A program made the translations under genes and the position numbers. Below are positions 43,361-52,389 of a DNA stretch of 64,000 nt, one piece after another (within the stretch, counting starts at the first letter, position 1; every line of letters starts with the position of its first letter). The DNA is taken from the NCBI RefSeq assembly GCF_031453975.1, contig NZ_JAVDPW010000010.1, positions 124,001 through 188,000 of the forward strand, written 5' to 3'. The notes under the pieces are model-generated. The model did not search any database. It was not told the DNA's origin and saw only the letters and a list, made by a program, of their open reading frames with translations. The stretch comes from Inquilinus ginsengisoli_A. GTDB lineage: Bacteria; Pseudomonadota; Alphaproteobacteria; DSM-16000; Inquilinaceae.

Positions 43361-44293
43361 CTAGAAGGCGACGCGGTCGCCGCCCTTCAGCTCCAGGATC
43401 TCGCGGGCTTCGTCCGGCGAGGCGATCTCCAGGCCCAGGCCCTCGATTATCTGGCGGGCAAGGCGGACCTGCTGGGCGTTCGATTCCGCCAGCCGGCCCG
43501 GACCGGCCCACAGCGAATCCTCCAGCCCGACGCGGACATGGCCGCCCATCGCCGCCGACATCGCCGCGATCGGCAGCTGGTTGCGGCCGGCCCCCAGCAC
43601 CGACCAGCGGTACTGGTCGCCGAACAAGCGGTCGGCGGTGCGCTTCATGTGCATCACATCCTCGGGATGGCCGCCGATGCCGCCGAGGATGCCGAACACG
43701 GTCTGGACGAACAGCGGCGGCTTCACCAGCCCGCGTTCGAGGAAGTGGTGCAGGTTGTAGAGATGCGCGGTGTCGTAGCATTCGAACTCGAACCGGATGC
43801 CGTCGTCGCCCAGCGTCCGCAGCACGAATTCGATGTCCTTGAAGCTGTTGCGGAACACCAGGTCGCGCGACGCCTCCAGCGCCTCCGGCTCCCAGGAATG
43901 CTTGAACTCCTTGAAGCGGTTGAGCATCGGGAACAGGCCGAAATTCATCGACCCCATGTTCAGCGACGCGACCTCCGGCTTGAAGGTCTGGGCCGGCAGG
44001 ATGCGCTCCTCGACCCGCATCCAGGGTGCGCCGCCGGTGGTCAGGTTGATGACGCAGTCCGAGCGCTGCTTGATCACCTTGAGGAAGGGCTCGAAGGCCT
44101 GCGGCGTCTGGTCGGGCTTGCCGCTCTCCGGGTCGCGGGCGTGCAGGTGGACGATGGTGGCCCCGGCCTCCGCGGCGCCGATCGCCGCCTCGGCGATCTC
44201 CGCCGCCGTCACCGGCAAATGCGGCGACATCGACGGGGTGTGGATCGCCCCGGTGACGGCGCAGGTGATGACGATCTTGCGGGATTGGGCCAT
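43361..44293 (-). CDS. Beta-keto acid cleavage enzyme (BKACE/DUF849)
   Basis: 310-residue TIM-barrel zinc enzyme that condenses a beta-keto acid with acetyl-CoA to give acetoacetate and a new CoA ester. Metal and substrate motifs: ITCAVTGAIHTPSMSPHLP at the start, IVHLHARDPESGKP (zinc ligands His), INLTTGG, and EFECYDTAHLYNL. The gene follows the CRYL1-like dehydrogenase by 17 bp, so the pair could oxidise a 3-hydroxy acid and cleave the resulting 3-keto acid. Substrate unknown; carnitine- or aldonate-type acids are options. Confidence 0.92.
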   Translation of the reverse strand: MAQSRKIVITCAVTGAIHTPSMSPHLPVTAAEIAEAAIGAAEAGATIVHLHARDPESGKPDQTPQAFEPFLKVIKQRSDCVINLTTGGAPWMRVEERILPAQTFKPEVASLNMGSMNFGLFPMLNRFKEFKHSWEPEALEASRDLVFRNSFKDIEFVLRTLGDDGIRFEFECYDTAHLYNLHHFLERGLVKPPLFVQTVFGILGGIGGHPEDVMHMKRTADRLFGDQYRWSVLGAGRNQLPIAAMSAAMGGHVRVGLEDSLWAGPGRLAESNAQQVRLARQIIEGLGLEIASPDEAREILELKGGDRVAF

Positions 44294-44310
44294 GGCTGCG
44301 GTCCTTCAGC

Positions 44311-45255
44311 TCAGGAATCGGAGGGGGCGTCGGGCTGCGCCGCCTTGTGGGCCCGCAGCGCCGCCAGCCGGCGGTCGCGCCAGGCGCCGCGGGCGGCCAG
44401 CTGCGCGGCGTCGGGGGCCTGGCCCCAGCCGGCCAGCAGGCGGGCGACGGTGGAGTCGTCCCACACCTCCGGCGGGGCCGGGTCGGCGGCGAGGCGGCGG
44501 TAGAACCCGGTGTAGCGGGCGCAGTAGTCGGCGATGCCGCCCGGCGCGTTCAGCTCGATGGTGCCGAAGGGGCCGAGGAAGGACCAGCGCAGGCCCAGCC
44601 CGTCCTTCACCGTGGTGTCGAGATCCTGCGGGCTGACCACGCCCTCGCCGACCAGCCGGAAGGCCTCGGCCAGCAGCGCGCCCTGCAGGCGGTTCAGCAC
44701 GAAGCCGTCGATCTCGCGGTTGACCGTGACCGGCTCCTGCCCGACGGCGCGATAGATCCGCCAGGCCCGCTCGATGGTCTCGGGCGCGGTCCAGGGCGCG
44801 CCGCACAGCTCGACCACCGGCACCAGATGCGGCGGGTTGACCGGATGGGCAACCAGGCAGCGGTCGCGGCCGGCCAGCTCCTCAGTGAAGCGCGAGGCGA
44901 CGATGGCGGAGGTCGAGGAGGCGAGGATGGCGTCGCGCGGCGCCAACCGATCGAGCTCGGCGAACACCGCGCGCTTGACCTCGACCGCCTCGGGCAGGTT
45001 CTCCTGCACCAGCTCGACGCCGGTCACCGCCTCGGCCAGGGACGTCGCGGTCGCGACCCGCGCGGCGGCACCGGCCGGATCCTCGGCCAGGCCGTGGCCG
45101 ACGAGATCGGCGAGGCCCTCGGCGATCAGGGCTGGTGCTGCGGCCAGCGCCGCGGCGCTGGCATCGGTCAGCCGGACCTGCCATCCGGCGCGGGCGAAGA
45201 CGATCGCCCAGGATCGGCCGATCAGCCCGGCACCGATGATCGCGACGGTGGGCAT
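44311..45255 (-). CDS. CRYL1-like 3-hydroxy acid dehydrogenase
   Basis: 314-residue NAD-dependent dehydrogenase close in pattern to lambda-crystallin/L-gulonate 3-dehydrogenase: VAIIGAGLIGRSWAIVFARAGW (Rossmann), ILASSTSAIVASRF, AHPVNPPHLVPVVE with catalytic His, GFVLNRLQGALLAEAFRLV, and GLGLRWSFLGPFGTIELNA. The ATG at 45255 has GGGAGG nine bases upstream; the ATG three codons earlier is too close to it. It lies 17 bp before the BKACE gene, suggesting sequential oxidation and cleavage. Confidence 0.9.
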   Translation of the reverse strand: MPTVAIIGAGLIGRSWAIVFARAGWQVRLTDASAAALAAAPALIAEGLADLVGHGLAEDPAGAAARVATATSLAEAVTGVELVQENLPEAVEVKRAVFAELDRLAPRDAILASSTSAIVASRFTEELAGRDRCLVAHPVNPPHLVPVVELCGAPWTAPETIERAWRIYRAVGQEPVTVNREIDGFVLNRLQGALLAEAFRLVGEGVVSPQDLDTTVKDGLGLRWSFLGPFGTIELNAPGGIADYCARYTGFYRRLAADPAPPEVWDDSTVARLLAGWGQAPDAAQLAARGAWRDRRLAALRAHKAAQPDAPSDS

Positions 45256-45452
45256 GCCCTGCATCCTCCCTTGGCCTGTGCGCCCTGCCACGGTCGGACA
45301 AAGCGCCGGCCAGGTCCAGATCGCGATCGGCGAGGCCGGGCTGCGTTTTCGGCGGCTTGCGATTCTCCGCCGGACGCGGCGATGGTTGGGCATTGCGTCA
45401 TCGATCGCGCCCGGCACGAGGCGGACGAGCGCCAACCCAGGAGGACAACGCC

Positions 45453-46229
45453 ATGGATCTCGGCATCAGGGGATTGCGGGTTTTGGTCACCGCCGGCGCG
45501 TCCGGCATCGGCCGCGAGATCGTCAACGCCTTCGTCGAGGAGGGGGCGCGGGTGCATGTCTGCGACGTCGACTCCAAGGCGCTCGCCGCGCTGACCGCGA
45601 GCAGCCCTGCTATCACCGGCACCCTGTGCGACGTGTCCGACCGGGCGGCGGTGGCGCGGCTGTTCGACGAGGCGCTGGCGGCGCTGGGCGGGCTGGACTG
45701 CCTGGTCAACAATGTCGGCATCGCCGGCCCCACCGGCCGCGTCGACCAGATCGACCCCGAGGCGTGGGACCAGACCCTGACGGTCAACGTCACCGGTCAG
45801 TTCAACTGCACCCGGCTGGCCGTGGCGCATCTGGCCAAGAGCGGCAATCCCAGCATCATCAACCTGTCGTCCTCGGCCGGGCGGCTCGGCTTTCCGCTGC
45901 GCACGCCCTATGCCGCGTCGAAATGGGCGGTGGTCGGCTTCACCAAGTCGCTGTCGATCGAGCTCGGGCCGCTCGGCATCCGGGTCAATGCGATCCAGCC
46001 CGGCATCGTCGAGGGCGACCGCATCCGCCGGGTGTTCGCTGCCAAGGCCGAGCAGCATGGCATCTCGGTGGAGGAGATGCAGGCCCAGGCCATGGCGCAG
46101 GCCTCGATCCAGGAGCTGATCCAGCCGCGTCAGCTGGCCGACACCATCCTGCTGCTGGCGTCGCCGCGCGGCCGCACCATCTCCGGCCAGGCCATCAGCA
46201 TCTGCGGCGACCTGCAGTCGCTGTCCTGA
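45453..46229 (+). CDS. SDR family oxidoreductase
   Basis: 258-residue short-chain dehydrogenase. Cofactor motif VTAGASGIGREI, NNVG motif in CLVNNVGIAGP, catalytic Ser in LSSSAGR, and YAASKWA. The C-terminal LLASPRGRTISGQAISICGD is typical of bacterial SDRs. The Asp in CDVDSK favours NAD. AGGAGG precedes the ATG. It is divergent from the CRYL1-like/BKACE pair and probably part of the same pathway. Confidence 0.93.
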   Translation: MDLGIRGLRVLVTAGASGIGREIVNAFVEEGARVHVCDVDSKALAALTASSPAITGTLCDVSDRAAVARLFDEALAALGGLDCLVNNVGIAGPTGRVDQIDPEAWDQTLTVNVTGQFNCTRLAVAHLAKSGNPSIINLSSSAGRLGFPLRTPYAASKWAVVGFTKSLSIELGPLGIRVNAIQPGIVEGDRIRRVFAAKAEQHGISVEEMQAQAMAQASIQELIQPRQLADTILLLASPRGRTISGQAISICGDLQSLS

Positions 46230-46232
46230 GCC

Positions 46233-47141
46233 TTACGCGGCTTCGGCCAGGCCCGGCAGCGCGTCGCGGACCGCCTGCACCAGGATGGCGGCCAGGCGGC
46301 GCGTGACCGGGCCGGGCTCGGCCTCGGCCCAATGCAAGGCCACGGCCAGCGAGGGCAGGGGCGGCGCTTCGGCGGGGTCCAGCACCCGCACCCCGGCGGG
46401 CAGGCCGAACTCGGTGCGGACGGTGACGCCGAGCCCGGCCGCCACCGCCGCCCACAACCCGCCGAGGCTGGGGCTGACGAAGGCCAGCCGCCAGGGGATG
46501 CCGGCACGGTCCAGCGCATCGGTTGCCGCCTTGCGCAGCAGGCACGGGGCCTCCAGCGCCGCGAGCGGCAGTGGTTCGCCGGGGCGGCCATACAGCAGCT
46601 CCGGATCCCAGGTGTCGCCGCCGGCCGAACCGACCCAGCGCATCGGCAGCTCGGCCACCCGTTCGGCGTGGGGCGCCCCGGCCGCGTCGCCCCAGGCCAG
46701 CGCCAGGTCGATCTGGCCCGACGTGACCCGGTCGAGCAGGTCGCCGGTGCGGGCGATCCGGGCCTCGATCCGCACCCGGGGATGGGTGCGGGCGAAGCGG
46801 CCCAGCACCGCCGGCAGCAGCGCCTCGCCGAAATCCTCGGACAGGCCGAGCCGGACCCAGCCCTCCAGATCGATGCCGCGGACCGCCGCCGCCGCCTCGT
46901 CGTTGAGGGCGATCAGCCGGCGGGCATAGGCCAGCATGGTCTCGCCCGCCCCGGTCAGGGCCAGGCCGCGCCCGGCCTTGTGGAAGATCGGCGTCCCCGC
47001 ATGGTCCTCCAGCTTGCGCAGCTGGGCGCTGACCGCCGAGGTCGAGCGGCCCAGGCGGTCAGCCGCCCGGCTGAAGCTGCCCAGCTCCATGCCGGTGACG
47101 AAGCTGCGCAGAACGTCGAGGTCGAAGGTGATCCGTCGCAT
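46233..47141 (-). CDS. LysR family regulator
   Basis: 302-residue LysR-type regulator. HTH residues are VLRSFVTGMELGSFSRAADRLGRSTSAVSAQLRKLE, followed by an effector domain (LRKAATDALDRAGIPWR, AVAAGLGVTVRTEFGLPAG). The start at 47141 has AGGATGATT upstream; the one at 47150 is too close to a purine run. Tail-to-tail with the SDR gene (3 bp) and divergent from the cupin-DUF4865 pair, which is its likely target. Confidence 0.92.
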   Translation of the reverse strand: MRRITFDLDVLRSFVTGMELGSFSRAADRLGRSTSAVSAQLRKLEDHAGTPIFHKAGRGLALTGAGETMLAYARRLIALNDEAAAAVRGIDLEGWVRLGLSEDFGEALLPAVLGRFARTHPRVRIEARIARTGDLLDRVTSGQIDLALAWGDAAGAPHAERVAELPMRWVGSAGGDTWDPELLYGRPGEPLPLAALEAPCLLRKAATDALDRAGIPWRLAFVSPSLGGLWAAVAAGLGVTVRTEFGLPAGVRVLDPAEAPPLPSLAVALHWAEAEPGPVTRRLAAILVQAVRDALPGLAEAA

Positions 47142-47180
47142 GGAAATCATCCTGTTTTCTGGAATCGATCGTGCGGATCT

Positions 47181-47195
47181 TCCTGATTTTCAGGA
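47181..47195. promoter_or_regulatory. Candidate LysR operator
   Basis: TCCTGATTTTCAGGA is a 6-3-6 inverted repeat centred between the divergent LysR and cupin starts; a related half (ATCCTGTTTTCTGGAA) lies about 30 bp away toward the LysR gene. The layout fits a LysR recognition and activation site pair. Confidence 0.5.
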
Positions 47196-47249
47196 TGAAT
47201 TTGCGACCCCAATGTCAGAGGCGTCAAGACCACCAGATCCAGGAGCTCT

Positions 47250-47642
47250 ATGATGTGCAATCCCGAGGAAATGACCATCCGTCGGGCTGGAACCGGAATC
47301 GTGCGTGCGCCGGACGGCATCGCCAGCGGGCCGTTCTGGGTCGAGCGGCTGCTCGACGGCAGCCGGGACGGTGAAATGACCGCGATGCGCGCGACCCTGG
47401 ATCCCGGGGTGCGCACGCATTGGCACAGCCATCCCCTGGGGCAGCTGCTCTACGTCCTCTCCGGCGTCGGCCTCGCCCAGCGTGACGGCGGCCCGGTGGC
47501 GGAGGTCAGGGCAGGGGACTGCGCCTGGTTCGCCCCGGACGAGCGGCACTGGCACGGCGCGTCGCCGGACAGCGCCTTCGCCTATGTCAGCATCCAGGCT
47601 TTCCGGGACGGGACGGCGGTGCATTGGCTGGAGCCGGTCTGA
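47250..47642 (+). CDS. Cupin-domain protein
   Basis: 130-residue single cupin. Metal ligands appear in the first motif WHSHPLGQLLYVLSG and the second motif CAWFAPDERHWHGA. Related small cupins bind Mn/Fe and act as isomerases, dioxygenases or mandelonitrile-lyase-like enzymes; the reaction here is unknown. AGGAG lies six bases before the ATG. It is 20 bp upstream of the DUF4865 gene and divergent from a LysR regulator, a trio that tends to occur together. Confidence 0.88.
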   Translation: MMCNPEEMTIRRAGTGIVRAPDGIASGPFWVERLLDGSRDGEMTAMRATLDPGVRTHWHSHPLGQLLYVLSGVGLAQRDGGPVAEVRAGDCAWFAPDERHWHGASPDSAFAYVSIQAFRDGTAVHWLEPV

Positions 47643-47662
47643 TCACACGAGGAGCATTCGCC

Positions 47663-48256
47663 ATGTACGCCATGCAGTACGAGATCACCCTGCCGGCCGA
47701 CTACGACATGGCGGTCATCCGCCATCGCGTCACGACCAAGGCGCCGGCGCTCGACAATCTGCCCGGGCTCGGCCTCAAGGCCTATCTCATCCGCGAGCGC
47801 GGCGTCGACGGGTCGCCGGTCAACCAGTACGCCCCGTTCTACCTGTGGGACTCGGCCGACGGCATGGGCGCCTTCCTGTGGGGCGGCGGCGGCTTCGGCG
47901 GCATCGTCGACTCCTTCGGCCGGCCCGCCGTGCAGCACTGGACCGGCATCGCCTGCCTCGCCGGGCCGGCACGGAACGCGGCCCCGCGCGCCGCCACCCG
48001 CCACACCGAGCCGATCCCGGCCGCGGCCGACCTGACCGCGGTGATCGCCACGGCGGTCGCCGACCTCGGCCGGCGTGCCCGCTTGGCCGGCGTGCACACG
48101 GTGGCCTTGGCCGTGGATCCGAGATCCTGGGGGCTGGTGCGCTTCACCCTGTGGGACGACCCTGCCGCGGCGGAGGACGGGATCCGCTACCAGCTGCTGC
48201 ACCTGTCCACGCCGCATCTCGAAGCGATCACCGGTGGCGGGGTGTCGGGCCTCTGA
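47663..48256 (+). CDS. DUF4865 family protein
   Basis: 197-residue protein of unknown function; DUF4865 is recognised from the start MYAMQYEITLPADYDMAVIR and the central APFYLWDSADGMGAFLWGGGGF. It may be an alpha/beta ferredoxin-like fold duplicated by a second half (RTVALAVDPR-like). ACGAGGAG precedes the ATG. The cupin gene and the divergent LysR are its regular neighbours, so it probably acts in the same small-molecule pathway. Confidence 0.85.
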   Translation: MYAMQYEITLPADYDMAVIRHRVTTKAPALDNLPGLGLKAYLIRERGVDGSPVNQYAPFYLWDSADGMGAFLWGGGGFGGIVDSFGRPAVQHWTGIACLAGPARNAAPRAATRHTEPIPAAADLTAVIATAVADLGRRARLAGVHTVALAVDPRSWGLVRFTLWDDPAAAEDGIRYQLLHLSTPHLEAITGGGVSGL

Positions 48257-48484
48257 CGCTGAACGATACATTTGATTCGCGGCAAATCTGTTGAAACGTC
48301 GCGCGGGCAGGTGACCCAGGTCACCTCCGGAACCGCGACGCGGTGCGATGGTCCCTCCGGTACAGCGTCGGCGGCGAATCTGCGACCAGGTTGGGAGTTG
48401 GGTTCGCCGCCGGTCATCCAGTCGGATGCCACTCTGCCCCATGGGCCGAGGCAGGCATGCGACCGCAACCGGCACGATCAGGAC

Positions 48485-49219
48485 ATGAACACCATCAGCA
48501 GACCGTCGATCCGGGTCCTCATCGTCGATGACGATCCGGCCATCCGGGACATGGTCGTCAACTATCTCGAGGACCAGGGCATCCAGGCGATCTCCGCTTC
48601 CGGGCGGCAGGACATGGTCCGCCACTTCGCCGACAGCAAGCCGGACCTCGTGGTCCTGGACCTGCATCTCGGCCAGGAGGACGGGCTCGACCTGCTGCGC
48701 GACATCCGCTCGGATTTCGACACGCCAGTGATCATCGGCACCGGGCATCGCCGCGAGGAGATCGACCGCGTCGTCGGGCTGGAGCTCGGCGCCGACGACT
48801 ACCTGACCAAGCCGTTCGGGCTGCGGGAGCTTCTGGCCCGCATCCGGGCGGTGCTGCGGCGGCGCGAACTCGGCCGCGCGGCGGTGCAGCGCGGGCCGGA
48901 GCGGGGACGCTACCGGTTCGGCGGCTGGCTGCTCGACCGGCGCGCCCGGCGCCTGACCGACGCCAACGGCACGGTGGTCACCCTCTCGAAGGGCGAATAC
49001 GCCCTGCTCGTCGCCTTCATCGAGGCCCCCCAGCGGCCGCTGTCGCGCGAGCAGCTGCTGCAGGCGACCCGCATCCATGAGGATGTCTACGACCGCACCA
49101 TCGACGTCCAGGTGCTGCGGCTGCGGCGCAAGCTGGAGACCGAGGCCGGCGCACCGCAGATCATCCAGACCGAGCGCGGCGTCGGCTACGTCTTCGCCCT
49201 GCCGGTCGAGGTGCTGTGA
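48485..49219 (+). CDS. OmpR-family response regulator
   Basis: 244-residue DNA-binding response regulator. Receiver (residues 9-120): VLIVDDDPAIRDMV, phospho-Asp in VVLDLHLGQEDG, YLTKPFGLRELLAR. Winged helix (about 150-240): RLTDANGTVVTLSKGEYALL, RTIDVQVLRLRRKLE, ERGVGYVF. No histidine kinase gene is next to it. The open frame extends upstream, but the ATG at 48485 gives the normal length. Its 3' end faces a LysR gene 4 bp away. Confidence 0.92.
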   Translation: MNTISRPSIRVLIVDDDPAIRDMVVNYLEDQGIQAISASGRQDMVRHFADSKPDLVVLDLHLGQEDGLDLLRDIRSDFDTPVIIGTGHRREEIDRVVGLELGADDYLTKPFGLRELLARIRAVLRRRELGRAAVQRGPERGRYRFGGWLLDRRARRLTDANGTVVTLSKGEYALLVAFIEAPQRPLSREQLLQATRIHEDVYDRTIDVQVLRLRRKLETEAGAPQIIQTERGVGYVFALPVEVL

Positions 49220-49223
49220 CCGC

Positions 49224-50141
49224 TCACGGCGGCCCCGCGGCCTGCAGCGCCAGCGGCTCCTTGCCCAGCCACTCCATCCGCATCGACTCCCGCACCAGCA
49301 TGCCGAGCGCGGGCGAATGCGGGCGGCCACGGACGGTCACCAGCGAGACGTCGCGCCAGAATTCCGGTTCGACGCAGGCGCGTGCGACCACGCCGGGGTG
49401 GGTGATCGAATACTTCGGGATGAAGCCGAAGCCGAGGCCGGCAGCGATCATCGCCAGGACCCAGTCGTCGCGCTCGCTGCTGTAGATCATCGGGCAGCGG
49501 ACATTCTGGGCGGCGAACACGGCACTGGCGCATTCGTAGATCTCGCAATTGCGGCGGTTGACGTAGCTCTCGCCGTCGAGGTCACGGACGCGGATCTCGC
49601 TGCGCTCGGCCAGGTCGTGGCCCGCCGGAATGGCGATCATGAAGAACTCCCGGAACAGGTCGATGTAATGCAGCCGTTCGTTCGCCCGCTCACCGGGAAT
49701 GCAGTAGATCGCCGCCTCCAGCTCGCCGGCCAGCAGCTGTTCCTCCAGCGCCCGCGCGCTGGCATCGACCATCATCAGCTCGAGCGCCGGGTAGCGCTTG
49801 CGCACGACCTCGATCAGGTCGAGCACGATGGCCGGGGCGATCGTGCACATGATGCCGAGCCTCAGCTGCAGCCGCTTGCCGGTGGTCAGCTCCAGCGCGG
49901 TCTTCTTCGCAGCCTGGGTCTGGTCGTAGACCTGCTGCAGATAGGGCAGCAGCATGCGGCCGAGCTCGGACAGATGGGTGTTCGCCCGCTCGCGGTGGAA
50001 CAGCGGGCCGCCCAGTTCCTCCTCCAGCAGCTTGATCGCCCGGGTCAGCGACGGCTGCGCCACATGGCAGATCTCAGCCGCCCGCGTGAAGTTCAGCTGG
50101 TCGCAGACGGCGAGGAAGTAGCGGATCTGGTGCATTTCCAT
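49224..50141 (-). CDS. LysR family regulator, second of a tandem pair
   Basis: 305-residue LysR regulator whose N-terminal half is clearly paralogous to its upstream neighbour (both start MEMHQ-I/L-RYFLA and share NFTRAA and AQPSLTRAI). HTH: TRAAEICHVAQPSLTRAIKLLEEELGG; effector domain with RCPMIYSSERDDWVLAMIAAGLGFGFIP. It lies 81 bp downstream of the first copy, all on the bufferin strand. It may sense the same signal or have diverged. Confidence 0.92.
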   Translation of the reverse strand: MEMHQIRYFLAVCDQLNFTRAAEICHVAQPSLTRAIKLLEEELGGPLFHRERANTHLSELGRMLLPYLQQVYDQTQAAKKTALELTTGKRLQLRLGIMCTIAPAIVLDLIEVVRKRYPALELMMVDASARALEEQLLAGELEAAIYCIPGERANERLHYIDLFREFFMIAIPAGHDLAERSEIRVRDLDGESYVNRRNCEIYECASAVFAAQNVRCPMIYSSERDDWVLAMIAAGLGFGFIPKYSITHPGVVARACVEPEFWRDVSLVTVRGRPHSPALGMLVRESMRMEWLGKEPLALQAAGPP

Positions 50142-50222
50142 GGCGGCTTCCCGGAGACTCGGCTTCGGTGCTCTGTTCGGTGGCAGGTCCGGGATGGGTA
50201 CGCCGTGCCGCACAGGATGCCG

Positions 50223-51104
50223 TCAGGCGGCATCCCAGTCGAAGTGCCGGGCCATGCGGATGACCGTCGACACCGCCGGCGAATGCGGCCGTCCGGCCAC
50301 CGTCGCGATCACGATCCGGCGCGTCACCTCGGGATCGACCAGGGGGCGCGAGGGCAGCCCCGACAGCATCAGCAGGCGCTCCGGGATGAACGAGATCCCC
50401 AGCCCCGCCATGACCAGGCCCTGGACCCAGTCTTCCCGCGGGCTCTCGTAGCGTTCCCGCACGGCGACGCCGCGTTCCGCCAGCATGTCGTCGAACACGG
50501 CGATGAACTCGCAGTTGAGCCGGGACAGATAAGGCTCGCCGTCGACCTCGGCCAGGGCGACCCGGTCGAGCGCGGCGAAGCGATGGCCGGGCGGAAACGC
50601 GACCCGGAACCGTTCCCGGTAGAGCGGCAAGGTGCGCAGCCGGCCAGGGCAGTCCGTCGGCTCGGCCAGGATCGCGAGGTCGAGGTGCCCGGCCAGCAGC
50701 AGCCCCGACAGCTCGCCCGGCGCCGCCTCGGTCAGCCGCAGGTCGATCGCCGGCTGGTCCTGGTGCAGCCGCCGCAGCAGGCCGACCAGCCGGGTCGGCC
50801 CGATCGTGCACATCACCCCGAGATGGAGCACGGCGCGTTCGAGCGCGACATAGCTCCGGGCCCGCGCCTTCGCGGCTCTGGCCTGGGCCACGGCCATCTC
50901 GAAATGCGGCCGCATCAGCCGACCCAGATCGGTCAGGTGGGTGCGCTGGCGCTCGCGGTGGAACAGGGGGGCGCCGAGCTCCACCTCCAGCTTCCGGATC
51001 GCCCGCGTCAGCGAGGGCTGGGCGACGTTGCAGGCCGCCGCCGCCCGCGTGAAGTTCAGCGTCCGGCACATCGCCAGGAAATAGCGGAGCTGGTGCATCT
51101 CCAT
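50223..51104 (-). CDS. LysR family regulator next to the bufferin operon
   Basis: 293-residue LysR regulator: TRAAAACNVAQPSLTRAIRKLEVELGAPLFHRERQRTHLTDLG, then a LysR substrate domain ending in RPHSPAVSTVIRMARHFDWDAA. It begins 32 bp after the DoxX (bufD) stop on the same strand, so it is probably transcribed with the bufferin genes. ATGs at 51110 and 51104 are both possible; AGGGG is better spaced for 51104. Whether it controls copper response is unknown. Confidence 0.9.
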   Translation of the reverse strand: MEMHQLRYFLAMCRTLNFTRAAAACNVAQPSLTRAIRKLEVELGAPLFHRERQRTHLTDLGRLMRPHFEMAVAQARAAKARARSYVALERAVLHLGVMCTIGPTRLVGLLRRLHQDQPAIDLRLTEAAPGELSGLLLAGHLDLAILAEPTDCPGRLRTLPLYRERFRVAFPPGHRFAALDRVALAEVDGEPYLSRLNCEFIAVFDDMLAERGVAVRERYESPREDWVQGLVMAGLGISFIPERLLMLSGLPSRPLVDPEVTRRIVIATVAGRPHSPAVSTVIRMARHFDWDAA

Positions 51105-51136
51105 GACCATGCGCCCCTGAACGGCAGCACGCCGGC

Positions 51137-51634
51137 TCAGGGGCGCAGCGGCTTGATCCAGCGCGACAGCAGGTGGTCGAGCGAGATCGGCCCGGCCCCC
51201 CGGATCACGATCATCAGCAGGAGGAACATCCAGTAGAAGTGCTCGGTGTTGTCGTAGTCCGGGTTGCTGGCTCCGAGCACGAACTGGATCACCAGGCTCA
51301 TCCCCAGCAGGGGCAGCGCGGCGCAGCGGGTCATCAGCCCGGCCACCAGCAGCACCGGCATGCCCAACTCGAAGGTGGTGCCCAGCAGCGCCGCGACCGG
51401 GACCGGCAGCAGCGGCACCTTGTACTCTTCCTGGAACAGGAAGAGCGTCGCGTTCCAATCCGCGATCTTGGTCAGGCCCGACAGGAAGAAGACGCGCGCG
51501 ATCCACAGCCGGATGGCGAGCTGGAGCAAGGGCGCGGCCCAGAATTCAAGCGCGTCCGTGACACGCCGGTAGATCGCCGCCGCGCAGGCGACGAGAAGAG
51601 TGGCCCGACGGGGCGCCGGGACGGTGATGGCCAT
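51137..51634 (-). CDS. bufD: DoxX family membrane protein of the bufferin operon
   Basis: 165-residue inner-membrane protein with four likely spans and the DoxX pattern (LAIRLWIARVFFLSGLTKI, DWNATLFLFQEEYKVPLLP, LLLMIVIRGAGPISLDHLL). The DUF692/DUF2063/DUF2282/DoxX set is the bufferin gene order, in which the DoxX protein is thought to work with the peptide in redox or trafficking steps at the membrane. It starts 11 bp after bufC. The large NDH-2 fusion upstream carries a related DoxX domain. Confidence 0.88.
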   Translation of the reverse strand: MAITVPAPRRATLLVACAAAIYRRVTDALEFWAAPLLQLAIRLWIARVFFLSGLTKIADWNATLFLFQEEYKVPLLPVPVAALLGTTFELGMPVLLVAGLMTRCAALPLLGMSLVIQFVLGASNPDYDNTEHFYWMFLLLMIVIRGAGPISLDHLLSRWIKPLRP

Positions 51635-51645
51635 GTCTGTCTCCC

Positions 51646-52389
51646 TCAGGCCGGATGCAGCGAGAAGCCGCAGAAGGTGCCGCGCGCGAACTGGGCGGCG
51701 AGCACGGCCTGCAGCGCGAAGCCGGGATCGGCGGCTGCGGCGGTGGCGGCTGCGACATCGAGCGTCGTGCCGGCGCGGACCATGCGCAGGAAGGCGAACT
51801 CGCCGGTGCTGAGCGCCGCCATCTCCAGCGCGCCGCCGCTGCGCAGCACCAGCACGGCGCCGGTCGCGGCCGTGTCCGGCGCGGTGCCGGCCCACAGCGT
51901 CAGCAATGGGTGGGGCGAGGCGACCATGCGAACGGTCGGATGCAGCCGAAAGCAGATGTCCGAACCACGATCCGGCGGTACGGCGGCCAGGCGGTCTGGC
52001 CGCAGCGGCTCGGCGTCGGCGGCGAAGCAGGCCTCGACGCGCGCCCATTCCAGCCGGGCGAGGTCCGGCAGCGCGGCATTGTCTGAGTCCGACAAGGCGA
52101 TCGCCAGGAACGCCGGGAAGCCGTCGCCATAGGCCAGCAACTGCGGCCGCCGTGGCGGTGCCGCCTCGACGAAGGCCTGGGCCAGCGCCGGGAAGCGCTC
52201 GCCGAGCCGGTCCGCGGCGACCGGGAAGGTGGCGCGCAGGGCCTCCGTCAACGAGACCAGCACATTGTGCCGATGGATGGCCAGGCGGCGGTCCGCGGCC
52301 ACGCGGTCGCTGACCAGCCCGCTGCAGGCGGCCGCGGCGTCGCCCAGCAGGACCGCGCTGCGGAAGGCGGCCTGGAGATCATGCAGCAT
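51646..52389 (-). CDS. bufC: DUF2063/BufC-type RiPP partner protein
   Basis: 247-residue protein of the HvfC/BufC family (putative DNA-binding DUF2063). N-terminal helical domain: MLHDLQAAFRSAVLL, LAIHRHNVLVSLTEALRATFP, VEAAPPRRPQLLAYGDGFP. The C-terminal part is a beta-rich recognition-type domain (CFRLHPTVRMVASPHPLLTLW). In characterised systems it forms the complex with the DUF692 enzyme that recognises the precursor peptide. Overlaps bufB by 11 bp, so the two are coupled. Confidence 0.9.
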   Translation of the reverse strand: MLHDLQAAFRSAVLLGDAAAACSGLVSDRVAADRRLAIHRHNVLVSLTEALRATFPVAADRLGERFPALAQAFVEAAPPRRPQLLAYGDGFPAFLAIALSDSDNAALPDLARLEWARVEACFAADAEPLRPDRLAAVPPDRGSDICFRLHPTVRMVASPHPLLTLWAGTAPDTAATGAVLVLRSGGALEMAALSTGEFAFLRMVRAGTTLDVAAATAAAADPGFALQAVLAAQFARGTFCGFSLHPA

